Shown here piece after piece: positions 44,247-53,957 of a DNA stretch of 64,000 nt (its first letter is position 1; each line of letters begins with the position of its first letter). The notes under the pieces were generated by a model, which was not told where the DNA came from, searched no databases, and worked only from the letters and a program-made list of their open reading frames with translations. This DNA comes from Paenibacillus thermotolerans. Its GTDB lineage: Bacteria; Bacillota; Bacilli; Paenibacillales; YIM-B00363. The stretch lies in NCBI RefSeq assembly GCF_028745515.1, contig NZ_JAQZSG010000001.1, positions 186,001 through 250,000 on the forward strand, read 5' to 3'. The translations under genes and the position numbers were made by a program.

Positions 44247-46322
44247 TTATTTGATAATGGCGTTCGGGTCGATAATCAGCGCAACCTGTCCGTCGCCGAG
44301 GATCGTCGCCCCGGATACGGCGAACACTTTCGACAAGTAATTGCCGAGCGATTTCAGCACGATTTCCTGCTGTCCGATCAGCTCGTCGACCATTAATGCG
44401 GCAAGCTTTTCCCCTTTGCGGATAATAACGACTTCCGTCTCGTCTTCTCCCTCTTCGCTGTAATCCGGAACTTCCAGAAGCCGGCTCAGACTGACGAGCG
44501 GAATGACGGAGCTTCGGTACGTTATCATCTTGTTGCCGTGCACTTTATGTACGTTTGCGGACGCGACGATCGCCGTTTCCACGATATTCGTCAGCGGAAT
44601 CGCATATTTCTCGGAACCGAGCTTAATCATCATCGCCGAGATGATGGACAGCGTAAGCGGCAGCTGAATGGAAAACTTCGTGCCGAGCCCCAGCCTTGAG
44701 GAGACATGTACGTGACCGCCCAGCGAAGTAATTTTCGATCTTACGACATCAAGGCCGACCCCCCGGCCCGAAATGTCCGAAATGACCTCCGCCGTACTGA
44801 AGCCTGAGGCGAACAGAAGCTGATACACTTCCTCATCCTTCATCCGCTCTCCGTCTTCGGCGGTTACGATGCCGTTTTTGATCGCTTTTTTAAGCACAAT
44901 ATCCCGGTTTATGCCTTTGCCGTCGTCTTCGATTTCAATATACACATGGTTGCCGCTGTGGAACGCGCGAAGATGCACCGTTCCGGTTTCCGGCTTACCG
45001 GCTGCGAGCCGCTCGGCAACGGATTCTACGCCATGGTCCAGCGAGTTTCGCAGCAGATGCACCAACGGATCGCCGATTTCGTCAATGACCGTCCGGTCCA
45101 GCTCCGTCTCCGCACCCGACACGACGAGCTCCACCTTCTTGTCGAGCGACTTGGCGAGGTCGCGAACCATGCGGGGAAAGCGGTTGAACACGGAATCGAC
45201 CGGCATCATGCGCAGCTTCATTACGATGTTCTGGAGATCGCTGCTTACGCGGCTCATATGCTCGACCGTCTCCGTCAACTCGCTTCGCTTCACCTCGCTG
45301 GCCAGCTGCTCCAGGCGCACGCGGTCGATCAGCAGCTCGCTGAACAAGTTCATCAATATATCGAGCCGCTCAATATCGACCCGGATCGTTCGCGACGCTT
45401 GCGCCGCCTGAGGCCGCGCAGGCGCCGCTTGTCCGCTCTTCGGCTCTGCGGCGCCGCGGCCCGAATCGGGCGCATCGACAGCCGGCGCCGTCGAAACGGC
45501 AGCCGCAATCTCCGCAGCGGCTTCTTTGCCGCGGGCGATTTGTTGCAGCGAATCGGCGTCCAGCAAGGAGACGGTTACCGATTCGATTTCGGAAACGTCT
45601 GCAATCGCCGCTTCGAGCTCTTTGCCGGCTGCCTCCGAAATGAAAAAGAGCGAAAACTGAAAATCGAACTTGTCGGCCTCTATGTCTTCAACGGAAGGAT
45701 TGGAACGGATCACTTCTCCTTTTCCTTCAAGCGCCATAAACGCCATGTATGCACGGACCGCCTTCAGCATACAATCCTTGCGAATCCGAACGTCAATGAA
45801 ATAAACGTTTTGTCCCAATTCCATAGACTGCCGGACCACGGACAGCTGAAACTCGTCCAATACGGCGCCGAAGAATGGCAAACGTTCCGCTTCCGGCTTC
45901 GAATTCGCCGCCGCAGGCGCGGAAGACCCGCCTGGAATGTAGCTGCCGGACACAATGCGCTTCAAATCCGCCACGATGGCGGCAACGTCAGCCTTTCCGG
46001 ATCCGCCCGCAATGATGTCGCCGACCATCGCTTCCAATGCGTCGAGGCTTTTGAACACGCAGTCAAAGATGTGATCGTCCATTGACAGCTTATGATTCCG
46101 CACCGCATCAAGCACGTTCTCCATTTCGTGCGTCAAGGAAGCGATGTCTTCGTATCCCATCGTCGCGGACATCCCTTTTAACGTGTGCGCGGAACGAAAT
46201 ATGTTCTGTACGATGCCGATATCGTCCGGAGCGTTCTCGAGGGCGAGCATATTGTCGTTCATCGCTTGAAGATGTTCACGCGATTCGTCGATAAACATGG
46301 ATAAATATTGGTTTGTATCCAT
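44247..46322 (-). CDS. cheA: Chemotaxis histidine kinase CheA
   Basis: 691 residues. Hpt domain with phospho-acceptor His46 (IFRSAHTLKGMSATMG), a P2-like CheY-binding domain, dimerisation (DIERLDILMNLFSELLIDRV), HATPase_c (HLLRNSLDHGVESV, IEDDGKGIN, ISGRGVGLDVVRSKI) and a C-terminal CheW-like domain ending VALIIDPNAII. Autophosphorylates and passes phosphate to CheY and CheB, both in this operon. Confidence 0.97.
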   Translation of the reverse strand: MDTNQYLSMFIDESREHLQAMNDNMLALENAPDDIGIVQNIFRSAHTLKGMSATMGYEDIASLTHEMENVLDAVRNHKLSMDDHIFDCVFKSLDALEAMVGDIIAGGSGKADVAAIVADLKRIVSGSYIPGGSSAPAAANSKPEAERLPFFGAVLDEFQLSVVRQSMELGQNVYFIDVRIRKDCMLKAVRAYMAFMALEGKGEVIRSNPSVEDIEADKFDFQFSLFFISEAAGKELEAAIADVSEIESVTVSLLDADSLQQIARGKEAAAEIAAAVSTAPAVDAPDSGRGAAEPKSGQAAPARPQAAQASRTIRVDIERLDILMNLFSELLIDRVRLEQLASEVKRSELTETVEHMSRVSSDLQNIVMKLRMMPVDSVFNRFPRMVRDLAKSLDKKVELVVSGAETELDRTVIDEIGDPLVHLLRNSLDHGVESVAERLAAGKPETGTVHLRAFHSGNHVYIEIEDDGKGINRDIVLKKAIKNGIVTAEDGERMKDEEVYQLLFASGFSTAEVISDISGRGVGLDVVRSKITSLGGHVHVSSRLGLGTKFSIQLPLTLSIISAMMIKLGSEKYAIPLTNIVETAIVASANVHKVHGNKMITYRSSVIPLVSLSRLLEVPDYSEEGEDETEVVIIRKGEKLAALMVDELIGQQEIVLKSLGNYLSKVFAVSGATILGDGQVALIIDPNAIIK

Positions 46323-46323
46323 C

Positions 46324-47421
46324 CTACACCTCCTCCTGGTAGTGGGCCGCTTTCAGCAATTGAGCGGGTATGCGGTCCAAGGGAACGATCGTGTTTACGC
46401 ATTCCAGCTCGATCGCCGCGCGCGGCATGCCGAACACGATGCATGTCGATTTGTCCTCGGCGATTGTCCGCGTCACGCCGCTGTCATGCAGCAGCTTCAT
46501 GCCGCGTGCGCCGTCGCTTCCCATTCCCGTCATTAACACGACCGTTCGCTCCAACTCTCCGTAAGGCGCAATGGATTCAAACAGCACGTCCGCAGACGGC
46601 CTGTGACCGTTGCGGGGGGGTTCTCCCGCAAGTCTGGCAACGTATTTGTCGCGCTCGCGCGCCACTTTCAAATGCATTCCGCCGGGGGCGATGTACGCCG
46701 TTCCCGGATGCAGCTCCGCGCCGTCCTCCGCTTCGACGACGCGAATTTCGCAGATGGAATCCAGCCGCTGCGCCAGCGATTTCGTAAACCCGGGCGGCAT
46801 ATGCTGAACGATCACGATCGGCGACGGATAATCGGAAGGAAGAGCCGTGAGCACGCTTTGAAGCGCCTTAGGACCTCCCGTGGAGGTGCCGATCGCAACC
46901 AAGCTGCGTACCCCCGTTGTCGGAACAAGCTTCCGTAGCGGAGCACCGCTCTTCGAGCTCGGTTTCGCGGCGGGCGGCTTCGGCGGCAAAGCGGCGCCCG
47001 CTCTTTTTGCCGCTGCGGCACCGCTTGAAGCGGCCGTGTACAGCTTCTCCAGCAGCATGTCCCTCACGCGATGGAGATCGAGAGAAATCGGGCCGGAAGG
47101 CTTCTCGACAAAATCGAGCGCGCCGATTTCCAGCGCATGAATCGTCTCCGCCGTTCCTTCGTGCGTCCGAGAGCTGAGCATAACGACGGGTGTCGGATTG
47201 TCCCTCATAATGACGGACAATGCCTCCAATCCGTTCATTTCGGGCATCTCGACGTCCATCGTGATGACATCGGGCCGGAGCCGCTTCGCGGTTTCAACCG
47301 CATCGCGCCCGTTCCGGGCGGTGTCAAGCACCGTAAACCTCGAATCCTCGGCGATCATTTCGGTAATCAGCTTTCTCATAAATGCCGAGTCGTCCACTAC
47401 CAATACACCAAAGGGCGGCAT
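46324..47421 (-). CDS. cheB: Chemotaxis response regulator protein-glutamate methylesterase CheB
   Basis: Demethylates chemoreceptors. 365 residues: receiver with acceptor Asp56 (VITMDVEMPEMNG), linker rich in Ala/Pro/Lys, and the esterase domain with Ser in IGTSTGGPKAL, His in VIVQHMPPGFTKSL and Asp in MTGMGSDGARG. The cheA start lies two bases after its stop. Confidence 0.97.
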   Translation of the reverse strand: MPPFGVLVVDDSAFMRKLITEMIAEDSRFTVLDTARNGRDAVETAKRLRPDVITMDVEMPEMNGLEALSVIMRDNPTPVVMLSSRTHEGTAETIHALEIGALDFVEKPSGPISLDLHRVRDMLLEKLYTAASSGAAAAKRAGAALPPKPPAAKPSSKSGAPLRKLVPTTGVRSLVAIGTSTGGPKALQSVLTALPSDYPSPIVIVQHMPPGFTKSLAQRLDSICEIRVVEAEDGAELHPGTAYIAPGGMHLKVARERDKYVARLAGEPPRNGHRPSADVLFESIAPYGELERTVVLMTGMGSDGARGMKLLHDSGVTRTIAEDKSTCIVFGMPRAAIELECVNTIVPLDRIPAQLLKAAHYQEEV

Positions 47422-47476
47422 GGAATTCCTCCTCCGAATCTCTCATCATGTTAAGGTACAATATGTGCCTTTCGGA

Positions 47477-48412
47477 TTATTTCAGAAAGCCGAGCATTCG
47501 GTTCAAAAATCTTTTCACCCCGCCGCCCGGCGTTTCTTCAGCCAACGGCTTGGACAATAAAAACCGATCGGCAACGGCGCGAATTCCGAGGGCGGCCGGC
47601 GTATCCGGGAACAGTAAGGAAAACGGAACCTGCCTCTTGACCGCTTTCATGACATTCGCATCATCCGGTACGTACCCTAATGTCGGGAGCTCCACCTGCA
47701 AAAATTGTTTTGCCACCATGGCGATTTTATCGGCCGTCTGCTTGCCTTCCTTCCCGTCGGTTACCCGGTTGACGACTAGCTGGAACTTCACTTCCGGCTC
47801 CATGGAGTGCACCATCTTGATAATCGCATACGCGTCGGTGATCGAGGTCGGCTCCGGCGTCGTTACGACGATCGTTTGCTCCGCGGCGGCGATAAATTTG
47901 AGCGTTTCCTTGGATAAACCGGCACCCGTATCGAATAAGATGAAGTCCACGGTTCCGTTCAGCAAATTTACCTGATCGGAGAAATAATTGATTTCCGATT
48001 CCGAAAGCGACATCAGATCGTTGAAGCCGGAGCCCCCTGCTATGAACTGAAGTCCGTTGTCCGCGCGGTGAATGATTTCATGAATCGTTCTTTCGCGCTT
48101 CAACAGGTGGTACAGGTTATATTTCGGAGACGCGCCCATCAGCACATCGATATTCGCCATGCCGATATCGGCGTCGAATACAAGCGCCTTGTACCCGCGC
48201 TCCTGCAAAGACAAAGCGAAATTGATCGTAAAGTTCGATTTCCCCACTCCGCCTTTGCCGCTAGTGATCGTTAATATTCGGGTTTTTAATAGATCGCCGC
48301 GATCAATCGGCTGTTCCGGGTGTTCCGGCTGCTCCATCCGGTTCGTACGATCCTCGCGAAGCTGATCTTGATGTTGAACCAAATTTCGCAAGGACTGCGC
48401 TTGGTCATTCAT
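47477..48412 (-). CDS. flhG: Flagellar number regulator FlhG (YlxH), MinD/ParA-type ATPase
   Basis: Sets flagellar number and site, in opposition to FlhF. 311 residues. An N-terminal helix of Gln/Arg (DQAQSLRNLVQHQDQLREDR), which in homologues activates FlhF GTPase, precedes the deviant Walker A ITSGKGGVGKSNFTINFA and FDADIGMANIDVLMG. The ATG at 48412 is chosen for GGAGG upstream. Overlaps flhF by 8 bp. Confidence 0.95.
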   Translation of the reverse strand: MNDQAQSLRNLVQHQDQLREDRTNRMEQPEHPEQPIDRGDLLKTRILTITSGKGGVGKSNFTINFALSLQERGYKALVFDADIGMANIDVLMGASPKYNLYHLLKRERTIHEIIHRADNGLQFIAGGSGFNDLMSLSESEINYFSDQVNLLNGTVDFILFDTGAGLSKETLKFIAAAEQTIVVTTPEPTSITDAYAIIKMVHSMEPEVKFQLVVNRVTDGKEGKQTADKIAMVAKQFLQVELPTLGYVPDDANVMKAVKRQVPFSLLFPDTPAALGIRAVADRFLLSKPLAEETPGGGVKRFLNRMLGFLK

Positions 48413-49700
48413 GTTGCGGTTCCTCCACAAGCCGGTCGGCCAGCGCCTCTGCGTTTACCGGCCGAATATCGTCGGGTACGTTCTGGCCGTCTGTAATATA
48501 GGACAACGACAGCGGATAGTCATGAAGCAAGTTGATCACCGAACCGAACGTCACCGTTTCGTCCGCCTTTGTAAACAACACTTTATGCAGCCCGAATTTC
48601 GAAAAATTGTTCGTGATCGCTCTCATGTCGTTATATTTCATGCTGAGACTGAGCACCAAATACGTTTCGCGCCGCGCCTCGGATTGCAGCAGCGTATTCA
48701 GCTCGGAAACGTACATTTCGTTCCGGAAGTTTCGCCCTGCCGTATCCATGAAAATAATGTCGCAATCCTTCAGCCTTTCGTACGCTTTCGGCAAATCGAG
48801 CGGTGAAAATACGACCTCGAGCGGTATGTTCAAAATGTTCGCATAGGTGCGCAGCTGCTCGACCGCGGCGATTCTGTACGTATCCGAAGTAATAAACCCG
48901 GCCTTCCGTTTATGCTTCAGCACCTGTTCGGCCGCAAGCTTCGCGATGGACGTCGTCTTGCCGACACCTGTCGGACCGACGAAATGCGCAATTCGCGTGT
49001 CCTGCAAAATCGGTTCCGCGCCTTGCCGGTACAGCAGCTTGAGAACCTCGTTCTTGACCGCCGCCCGCGCCTCGGCTTCAGAGCGTTCGGCTTCAGGCTC
49101 GTCCCCGATTGCCGCTTCGATCAACGACCTGGCGATATCGGGACGCACCTCGTGCTCCAGCAGGATGCTATTCAACCGTTCGAACGGCTCAGGAAGACTC
49201 GGTTTCGGGTCTTCCTGCACTCCGCCGGCGGCGATCTTCCGCATCATATCTTTCATTTGCTTCATTTCTTCGAGCAGCGCATCTTCACTACCGCGGCTCG
49301 GAGCGGCTGACTTGGGATATGCTTCCGGTCCCGACGGCTTCGCAAAGTGCCCCCGCATTTCCGCCGTTTGCTCCGCCGGCACCGACGCAGCGGGAGCTTG
49401 AGCGGCCTGAACGGAAATTCCGGCGCGAGGCTCAGCGGCGGGCATCGGGCGCGAAAGCGGCAGCTCCCCTGCCGGCATTGCCGCGGGGCTCCGCCGCACC
49501 GCCGCAGACTGCGGCGGCCGCGGCTCCGTACTTCCGTCGGTCGCCGCGATCACTTCGATTTTTTTCTTGGCGAACATGCCGAGAATGCCGCCTACCCGAA
49601 TTTCCTTCGTATTGATAATGACGGCGTCCTTGCCGAGCTCGCTGCGAATTTTTTGAAGAGCGTCGGGCATGGAATCGACCACATATTTTTTCACCTTCAT
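48405..49700 (-). CDS. flhF: Flagellar SRP-like GTPase FlhF
   Basis: 431 residues. B domain at the start (KVKKYVVDSMPDALQKIRSE), an Ala/Pro-rich linker, N domain and NG GTPase domain with VGPTGVGKTTSIAKLA, ITSDTYRIAAVEQLRTYA and FMDTAGRNF. Directs FlhA and other early flagellar proteins to the assembly site. Overlaps the flhA stop by four bases. Confidence 0.96.
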   Translation of the reverse strand: MKVKKYVVDSMPDALQKIRSELGKDAVIINTKEIRVGGILGMFAKKKIEVIAATDGSTEPRPPQSAAVRRSPAAMPAGELPLSRPMPAAEPRAGISVQAAQAPAASVPAEQTAEMRGHFAKPSGPEAYPKSAAPSRGSEDALLEEMKQMKDMMRKIAAGGVQEDPKPSLPEPFERLNSILLEHEVRPDIARSLIEAAIGDEPEAERSEAEARAAVKNEVLKLLYRQGAEPILQDTRIAHFVGPTGVGKTTSIAKLAAEQVLKHKRKAGFITSDTYRIAAVEQLRTYANILNIPLEVVFSPLDLPKAYERLKDCDIIFMDTAGRNFRNEMYVSELNTLLQSEARRETYLVLSLSMKYNDMRAITNNFSKFGLHKVLFTKADETVTFGSVINLLHDYPLSLSYITDGQNVPDDIRPVNAEALADRLVEEPQHE

Positions 49701-51730
49701 ACATTCACCACCCCTACGCTTTGTACTTCGACATTCGGTTCAAGCTCGCTGTACGACAGCACCGTGATGTCCTGCATCGTACGCTCAAGCAGCTGCCTTA
49801 AATACATACGGATCGTCGGCGAAGTCAGTATTATCGGCGTATTCCCGCTTTGCAGCAGCTTTGACGCCTGCTCCGCGATTTTCTGAACGATCGTTTGGGA
49901 GCTGACCGGGTCCATGGCCAAGTAGCTGCCGTGATCGGTCTGCTGAACGGCTTCTGCAATTTTCTTCTCGAGCGCCGGCCCGACCGTAACGACGCGAAGC
50001 ATTTCGCCTCCGTCCGTAAACTGCTGTGTAATTTGCCTTGACAAGTTTTGTCTCACATATTCGGTCAATACGTCATGATCCTTTGTATACGTTCCGTAAT
50101 CGGCGAGCGTCTCGAAAATCGTGACCAAATCCCGGATCGAAACTTTCTCCTTCAGCAGCTTGGCGAGCACCTTTTGGACGTCTCCGATCGAAAGCACGTT
50201 CGGAATCAGTTCGTCCACAATCGCAGGATACGATTCTTTGAGATTGTCGACGAGCGATTTCGTCTCTTGGCGGCCGATCAGCTCGTGGGCGTGGCGCTTG
50301 ATCGTTTCGGTCAAATGAGTCGCCACTACGGAGGGCGGATCTACGACCGTATAGCCGGAAAGCTCCGCCCTTTCTTTCATTTGCTCGTCGATCCACAGCG
50401 CCGGCAATCCGAATGCCGGCTCGGTCGTCTCGATGCCGGTTACGCTGTCGTCGTCGAAGCCGGGGCTCATCGCCAAATAATGATTGAGCAGCAGCTCGCC
50501 TTTCGCGATCGGATTTCCTTTGATTTTAATGACGTACTCGTTCGGCCTCAGCTGAATGTTATCTCGAATCCGAATGACGGGCACTACGAGACCGAGCTCG
50601 AGCGCGCATTGCCTGCGGATCATAATGATTCGATCGAGCAAGTCGCCTCCCTGCTGCGTGTCGGCCAGCGGAATCAATCCGTAGCCGAACTCGAACTCGA
50701 TCGGATCGACCTGCAGCAAGTTTACGACGCTTTCGGGGCTTCGCACCTCTTCGATCTGCTGCTCCTCTACAAGCATTTCATCCTCGACCACCTTACGCTT
50801 CTGCGCGCGTTCCGTTCGGAATGCGGCCACCGCCAGCACGGCCGCAATCGGCAAAGTCCGCATCGGGCCGATCGGCGTAAAAAAGCCAAGCAGCGTCAAC
50901 GTGCCGGCAACAATATACAACAGACGCGGATACGAAAAAATTTGATTCGTAATATCGCTGGCCAGATTGTCTTCGGAGGCGGCGCGGGTAACGATTAAGC
51001 CCGCAGCCGTCGAAATGAGCAGCGCAGGAATTTGGCTGACGAGACCGTCGCCGATCGTCAGGATGGAATAATGTTCGACCGCATCTCCGAACGGCATCCC
51101 CTTCATCGACATGCCGATGATCAAGCCGCCGCATATGTTGATGATCAAAATGATGATCGAAGCGATGGCGTCGCCTTTAACGAATTTGCTGGCACCGTCC
51201 ATCGCGCCGTAAAAGTCCGCTTCCTGCTCGATCTTCTTTCGGCGCTCCCGCGCTTGCTGTTCGTTAATCAAGCCTGAGTTCAAATCGGCGTCGATGCTCA
51301 TCTGTTTGCCGGGCATCGCGTCGAGGGTGAAGCGAGCGCCGACCTCGGCGACGCGTTCCGAGCCTTTCGTAATGACGATAAACTGCACGATGACCAGAAT
51401 GAGAAACACGATAAAGCCGACCGCGATATTTCCGCCGGCTACGAACGAGCCGAACGTCTTGACGACCTCTCCCGCATGGCCTTCCGACAAAATGTTCCGC
51501 GTCGTCGAAACGTTTAACCCAAGCCGAAACAGCGTCGTAATCAACAGAAGAGAAGGGAAGATGGAAAATTGGAGCGCCTCTTTCGTATTCATCGCGACAA
51601 GCAACATCGTCAGCGCAAGCGAAATATTTACGATTAACAAAAAGTCCAAAAGCAGCGGCGGGATCGGCACGACCATCATCAGTACAATGCTGATAATGCC
51701 GACCAATACGCCGACGTCCTTCATTTTCAT
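49697..51730 (-). CDS. flhA: Flagellar export apparatus protein FlhA
   Basis: 677 residues. The N-terminal half has about eight membrane helices (LLLDFLLIVNISLALTMLLV, GFIVFLILVIVQFIVITKGS) with the conserved FHIPEP stretch RVAEVGARFTLDAMPGKQMS; the C-terminal cytosolic ring ends VQSVGVVNV. Takes cargo from FliI/FliJ to the export gate. Confidence 0.97.
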   Translation of the reverse strand: MKMKDVGVLVGIISIVLMMVVPIPPLLLDFLLIVNISLALTMLLVAMNTKEALQFSIFPSLLLITTLFRLGLNVSTTRNILSEGHAGEVVKTFGSFVAGGNIAVGFIVFLILVIVQFIVITKGSERVAEVGARFTLDAMPGKQMSIDADLNSGLINEQQARERRKKIEQEADFYGAMDGASKFVKGDAIASIIILIINICGGLIIGMSMKGMPFGDAVEHYSILTIGDGLVSQIPALLISTAAGLIVTRAASEDNLASDITNQIFSYPRLLYIVAGTLTLLGFFTPIGPMRTLPIAAVLAVAAFRTERAQKRKVVEDEMLVEEQQIEEVRSPESVVNLLQVDPIEFEFGYGLIPLADTQQGGDLLDRIIMIRRQCALELGLVVPVIRIRDNIQLRPNEYVIKIKGNPIAKGELLLNHYLAMSPGFDDDSVTGIETTEPAFGLPALWIDEQMKERAELSGYTVVDPPSVVATHLTETIKRHAHELIGRQETKSLVDNLKESYPAIVDELIPNVLSIGDVQKVLAKLLKEKVSIRDLVTIFETLADYGTYTKDHDVLTEYVRQNLSRQITQQFTDGGEMLRVVTVGPALEKKIAEAVQQTDHGSYLAMDPVSSQTIVQKIAEQASKLLQSGNTPIILTSPTIRMYLRQLLERTMQDITVLSYSELEPNVEVQSVGVVNV

Positions 51731-51760
51731 CCGAAGCCCCTCCTCTCTTCCGTCAGCGGA

Positions 51761-52849
51761 TTATTTTTTGCCTTTCAATTTATACACATAAGCCAGCACT
51801 TCAGCCACAGCTTGGAACAGCTGCTGCGGAATCGTTTCCCCGATCTCGACCTCCGCATAAAGAGCTCTTGCCAGCGGTTTATTCTCCATTAACGTAACGC
51901 CGCTGTCTTTCGCGGTTTGCTTTATGCGCAGCGCCACATAATCCGCGCCCTTTGCGATCACTTGCGGCGCTTCCATTATTTTATTGTCATAGCGGATGGC
52001 GACGGCAAAGTGCGTCGGGTTCGTTATGACGACATCGGCCTTCGGAACCTCCTGCATCATGCGCTGCATGGCCATTCTCCGCTGCTTCTCCCGAATTTTC
52101 CCTTTAATGAGCGGGTCGCCCTCGGTTTTCTTGTATTCGTCCTTGATATCCTGCTTGGACATGCGAATGCTTTTCTCGAATTCGAACCGTTGAAAGGCGT
52201 AATCGAACGCGGCGATGACGACGAGCGCTCCGCCGATCAGCAGCCCGAGACGAAGCGTAATGCCAGCAATATAGGAAAACAGCGATTCCAGCGGCATCGT
52301 GCTTAGGGTCAGCATCTTCGTCTTCTCGCCCCATAACACGGCGAAGACGATCAAGCCGATGACGGTCAGTTTAACGATCGATTTCAAAAACTCGATCAGC
52401 GATTTCATGGAAAAAATATTTTTCGCGCCTTTGATCGGATTAAGCTTCTCCAGCTTCATCTTGAGCGGTTCGCCCGTCAGCATAAATCCGACCTGCATAT
52501 AGTTGGAGACGACCGCCAGCAGCACGGCAAGTCCCATAATCGGAAGCATTAGAAGCAACAATTGCCAGCCGATCTGCGAAAATATCGTTATTACGTTCTG
52601 CTCGGTCGCTTCCCAGAGCATGTATTCCCGAAGCGGGGCCGCAAACAGTCCGACAATTTTCTCGCCCATATACGAACCGTACATCGCGAGAAAGCTAAAG
52701 CCGCCCAGCATTATGACCGCTCCCGGCAGCTCCATGCTTTTGGCTACTTGACCTTTTTGACGGGCTTCCTGCCGCTTCTTGGGCGTAGCCGGTTCCGTTT
52801 TTTCCTGGGAGAACAGCTGCAGATTGAGAACGTAACGGTACCGCGCCAC
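51761..52849 (-). CDS. flhB: Flagellar export switch protein FlhB
   Basis: 362 residues. Four membrane segments followed by the cytosolic autocleavage domain with the NPTH site (VVITNPTHFAVAIRYD), where FlhB cuts itself to switch from rod/hook to filament export. PATPKKRQEARQKGQVAKSM near the start is typical. The GTG start at 52849 follows GAGGGGGA. Confidence 0.97.
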   Translation of the reverse strand: MARYRYVLNLQLFSQEKTEPATPKKRQEARQKGQVAKSMELPGAVIMLGGFSFLAMYGSYMGEKIVGLFAAPLREYMLWEATEQNVITIFSQIGWQLLLLMLPIMGLAVLLAVVSNYMQVGFMLTGEPLKMKLEKLNPIKGAKNIFSMKSLIEFLKSIVKLTVIGLIVFAVLWGEKTKMLTLSTMPLESLFSYIAGITLRLGLLIGGALVVIAAFDYAFQRFEFEKSIRMSKQDIKDEYKKTEGDPLIKGKIREKQRRMAMQRMMQEVPKADVVITNPTHFAVAIRYDNKIMEAPQVIAKGADYVALRIKQTAKDSGVTLMENKPLARALYAEVEIGETIPQQLFQAVAEVLAYVYKLKGKK

Positions 52850-52870
52850 AAAGATCCCCCTCGAGACGGT

Positions 52871-53653
52871 TTAGCTGCGAAGAAGCCGCAGCAGTTCAAA
52901 CAAGTGATCGAACATCGTTCCGAACAAATGCTGAAAGATCGTTAAAAACGTCGGAACAAGCAAAAACGTCAAAAACAAACCGGCGATAATTTTCAGCGGC
53001 ATGCCCACAACAAAGATGTTGAATTGCGGGGATGTCTTCGTCAAAATGCCGAGTGCGACGTCGATTAGAAACATGGACGCAACGATCGGCGCCGCCATTT
53101 GGAAAGCGATCGTAAAACCGACGACCAGGCTTTTGACAAGCAGCTCGGTGACCGTTCCGGAAGCGTAAATTTCAAAAAAGCGGTTTTCCAGCGGAATCGC
53201 TTGATAGCTGTCCAAAATCGCAGCCAGCAAGTAATGATGTCCGTTGATGGAAAAGAAAATAAGCGTGCCGACAATATACTTAAAGCTTCCGAAAACCGGC
53301 GTTTGCGCACCCGTCATCGGGTCGATCACGTTCGCAATGCCGAAGCCCATCTGCATATCGATAAAAGAGCCGGCAATCTGAACGACGGTAAAAAACATAT
53401 AAGCGATAAATCCTAAAAGGACGCCGATCAGCGATTCGCGGATGACATACAGCGCATAATCCGAATCCATAGGAATCGGCGTTTGCGTCCCGGCCGAAAG
53501 AAAGACGAGAAGCGAAATGAATACGGAAAGTCCGATTCGAAATTGCATCGGAACGTTATTTCTTGAAGAAAAAACCGGCGCCGTGACGAAAAAACCGGTC
53601 AGTCTGCAGAAAATAAGGAGCAAATTCGGTAAAAAGGAAAGTGCGAGCTCCAT
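52871..53653 (-). CDS. fliR: Flagellar export gate protein FliR
   Basis: 260 residues, six predicted hydrophobic segments (FLPNLLLIFCRLTGFFVTAP, FRIGLSVFISLLVFLSAG, YVIRESLIGVLLGFIAYMFF). GIANVIDPMTGAQTPV and the C-terminal FEHLFGTMFDH-like end (TIFQHLFGTMFDHLFELL) are family features. Part of the FliPQR gate. Confidence 0.96.
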   Translation of the reverse strand: MELALSFLPNLLLIFCRLTGFFVTAPVFSSRNNVPMQFRIGLSVFISLLVFLSAGTQTPIPMDSDYALYVIRESLIGVLLGFIAYMFFTVVQIAGSFIDMQMGFGIANVIDPMTGAQTPVFGSFKYIVGTLIFFSINGHHYLLAAILDSYQAIPLENRFFEIYASGTVTELLVKSLVVGFTIAFQMAAPIVASMFLIDVALGILTKTSPQFNIFVVGMPLKIIAGLFLTFLLVPTFLTIFQHLFGTMFDHLFELLRLLRS

Positions 53654-53666
53654 GAACTTCCCAGCC

Positions 53667-53936
53667 CTATCCTACAAACCGATACAGGTTGTCGAAAATG
53701 TTAAACGTAAAGCTGACCAGCTTCGACAGCATCCACGGACCGAAAAACAAAATCGCCAACAGGACGACTACGATTTTGGGCACGAATGCAAGCGTCTGCT
53801 CTTGGATTTGCGTCGTCGCTTGAAACACGCTGATGATCAAACCGACGACCAGCGCCAAAACCAGCATCGGAGCGCTGACTAAAAGCACCGTATATATCGA
53901 TTCTCCGGCAATGCGGATGACCGTGTCCGACCTCAT
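53667..53936 (-). CDS. fliQ: Flagellar export gate protein FliQ
   Basis: About 89 residues with two membrane helices: VLLVSAPMLVLALVVGLIIS and IVVVLLAILFFGPWMLSKLV, joined by VFQATTQIQEQTLAFVPK, the FliQ hallmark. ATG at 53936 is used because GGAG lies upstream; an in-frame TTG two codons earlier is possible. Stop lies 13 bp before the fliR start. Confidence 0.95.
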   Translation of the reverse strand: MRSDTVIRIAGESIYTVLLVSAPMLVLALVVGLIISVFQATTQIQEQTLAFVPKIVVVLLAILFFGPWMLSKLVSFTFNIFDNLYRFVG

Positions 53937-53957
53937 CGGCAATCACTCCGAACGTAT

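Noticed and set aside
44946-46085. 379-codon plus-strand frame opposite cheA
   Set aside because: Antisense shadow of cheA.
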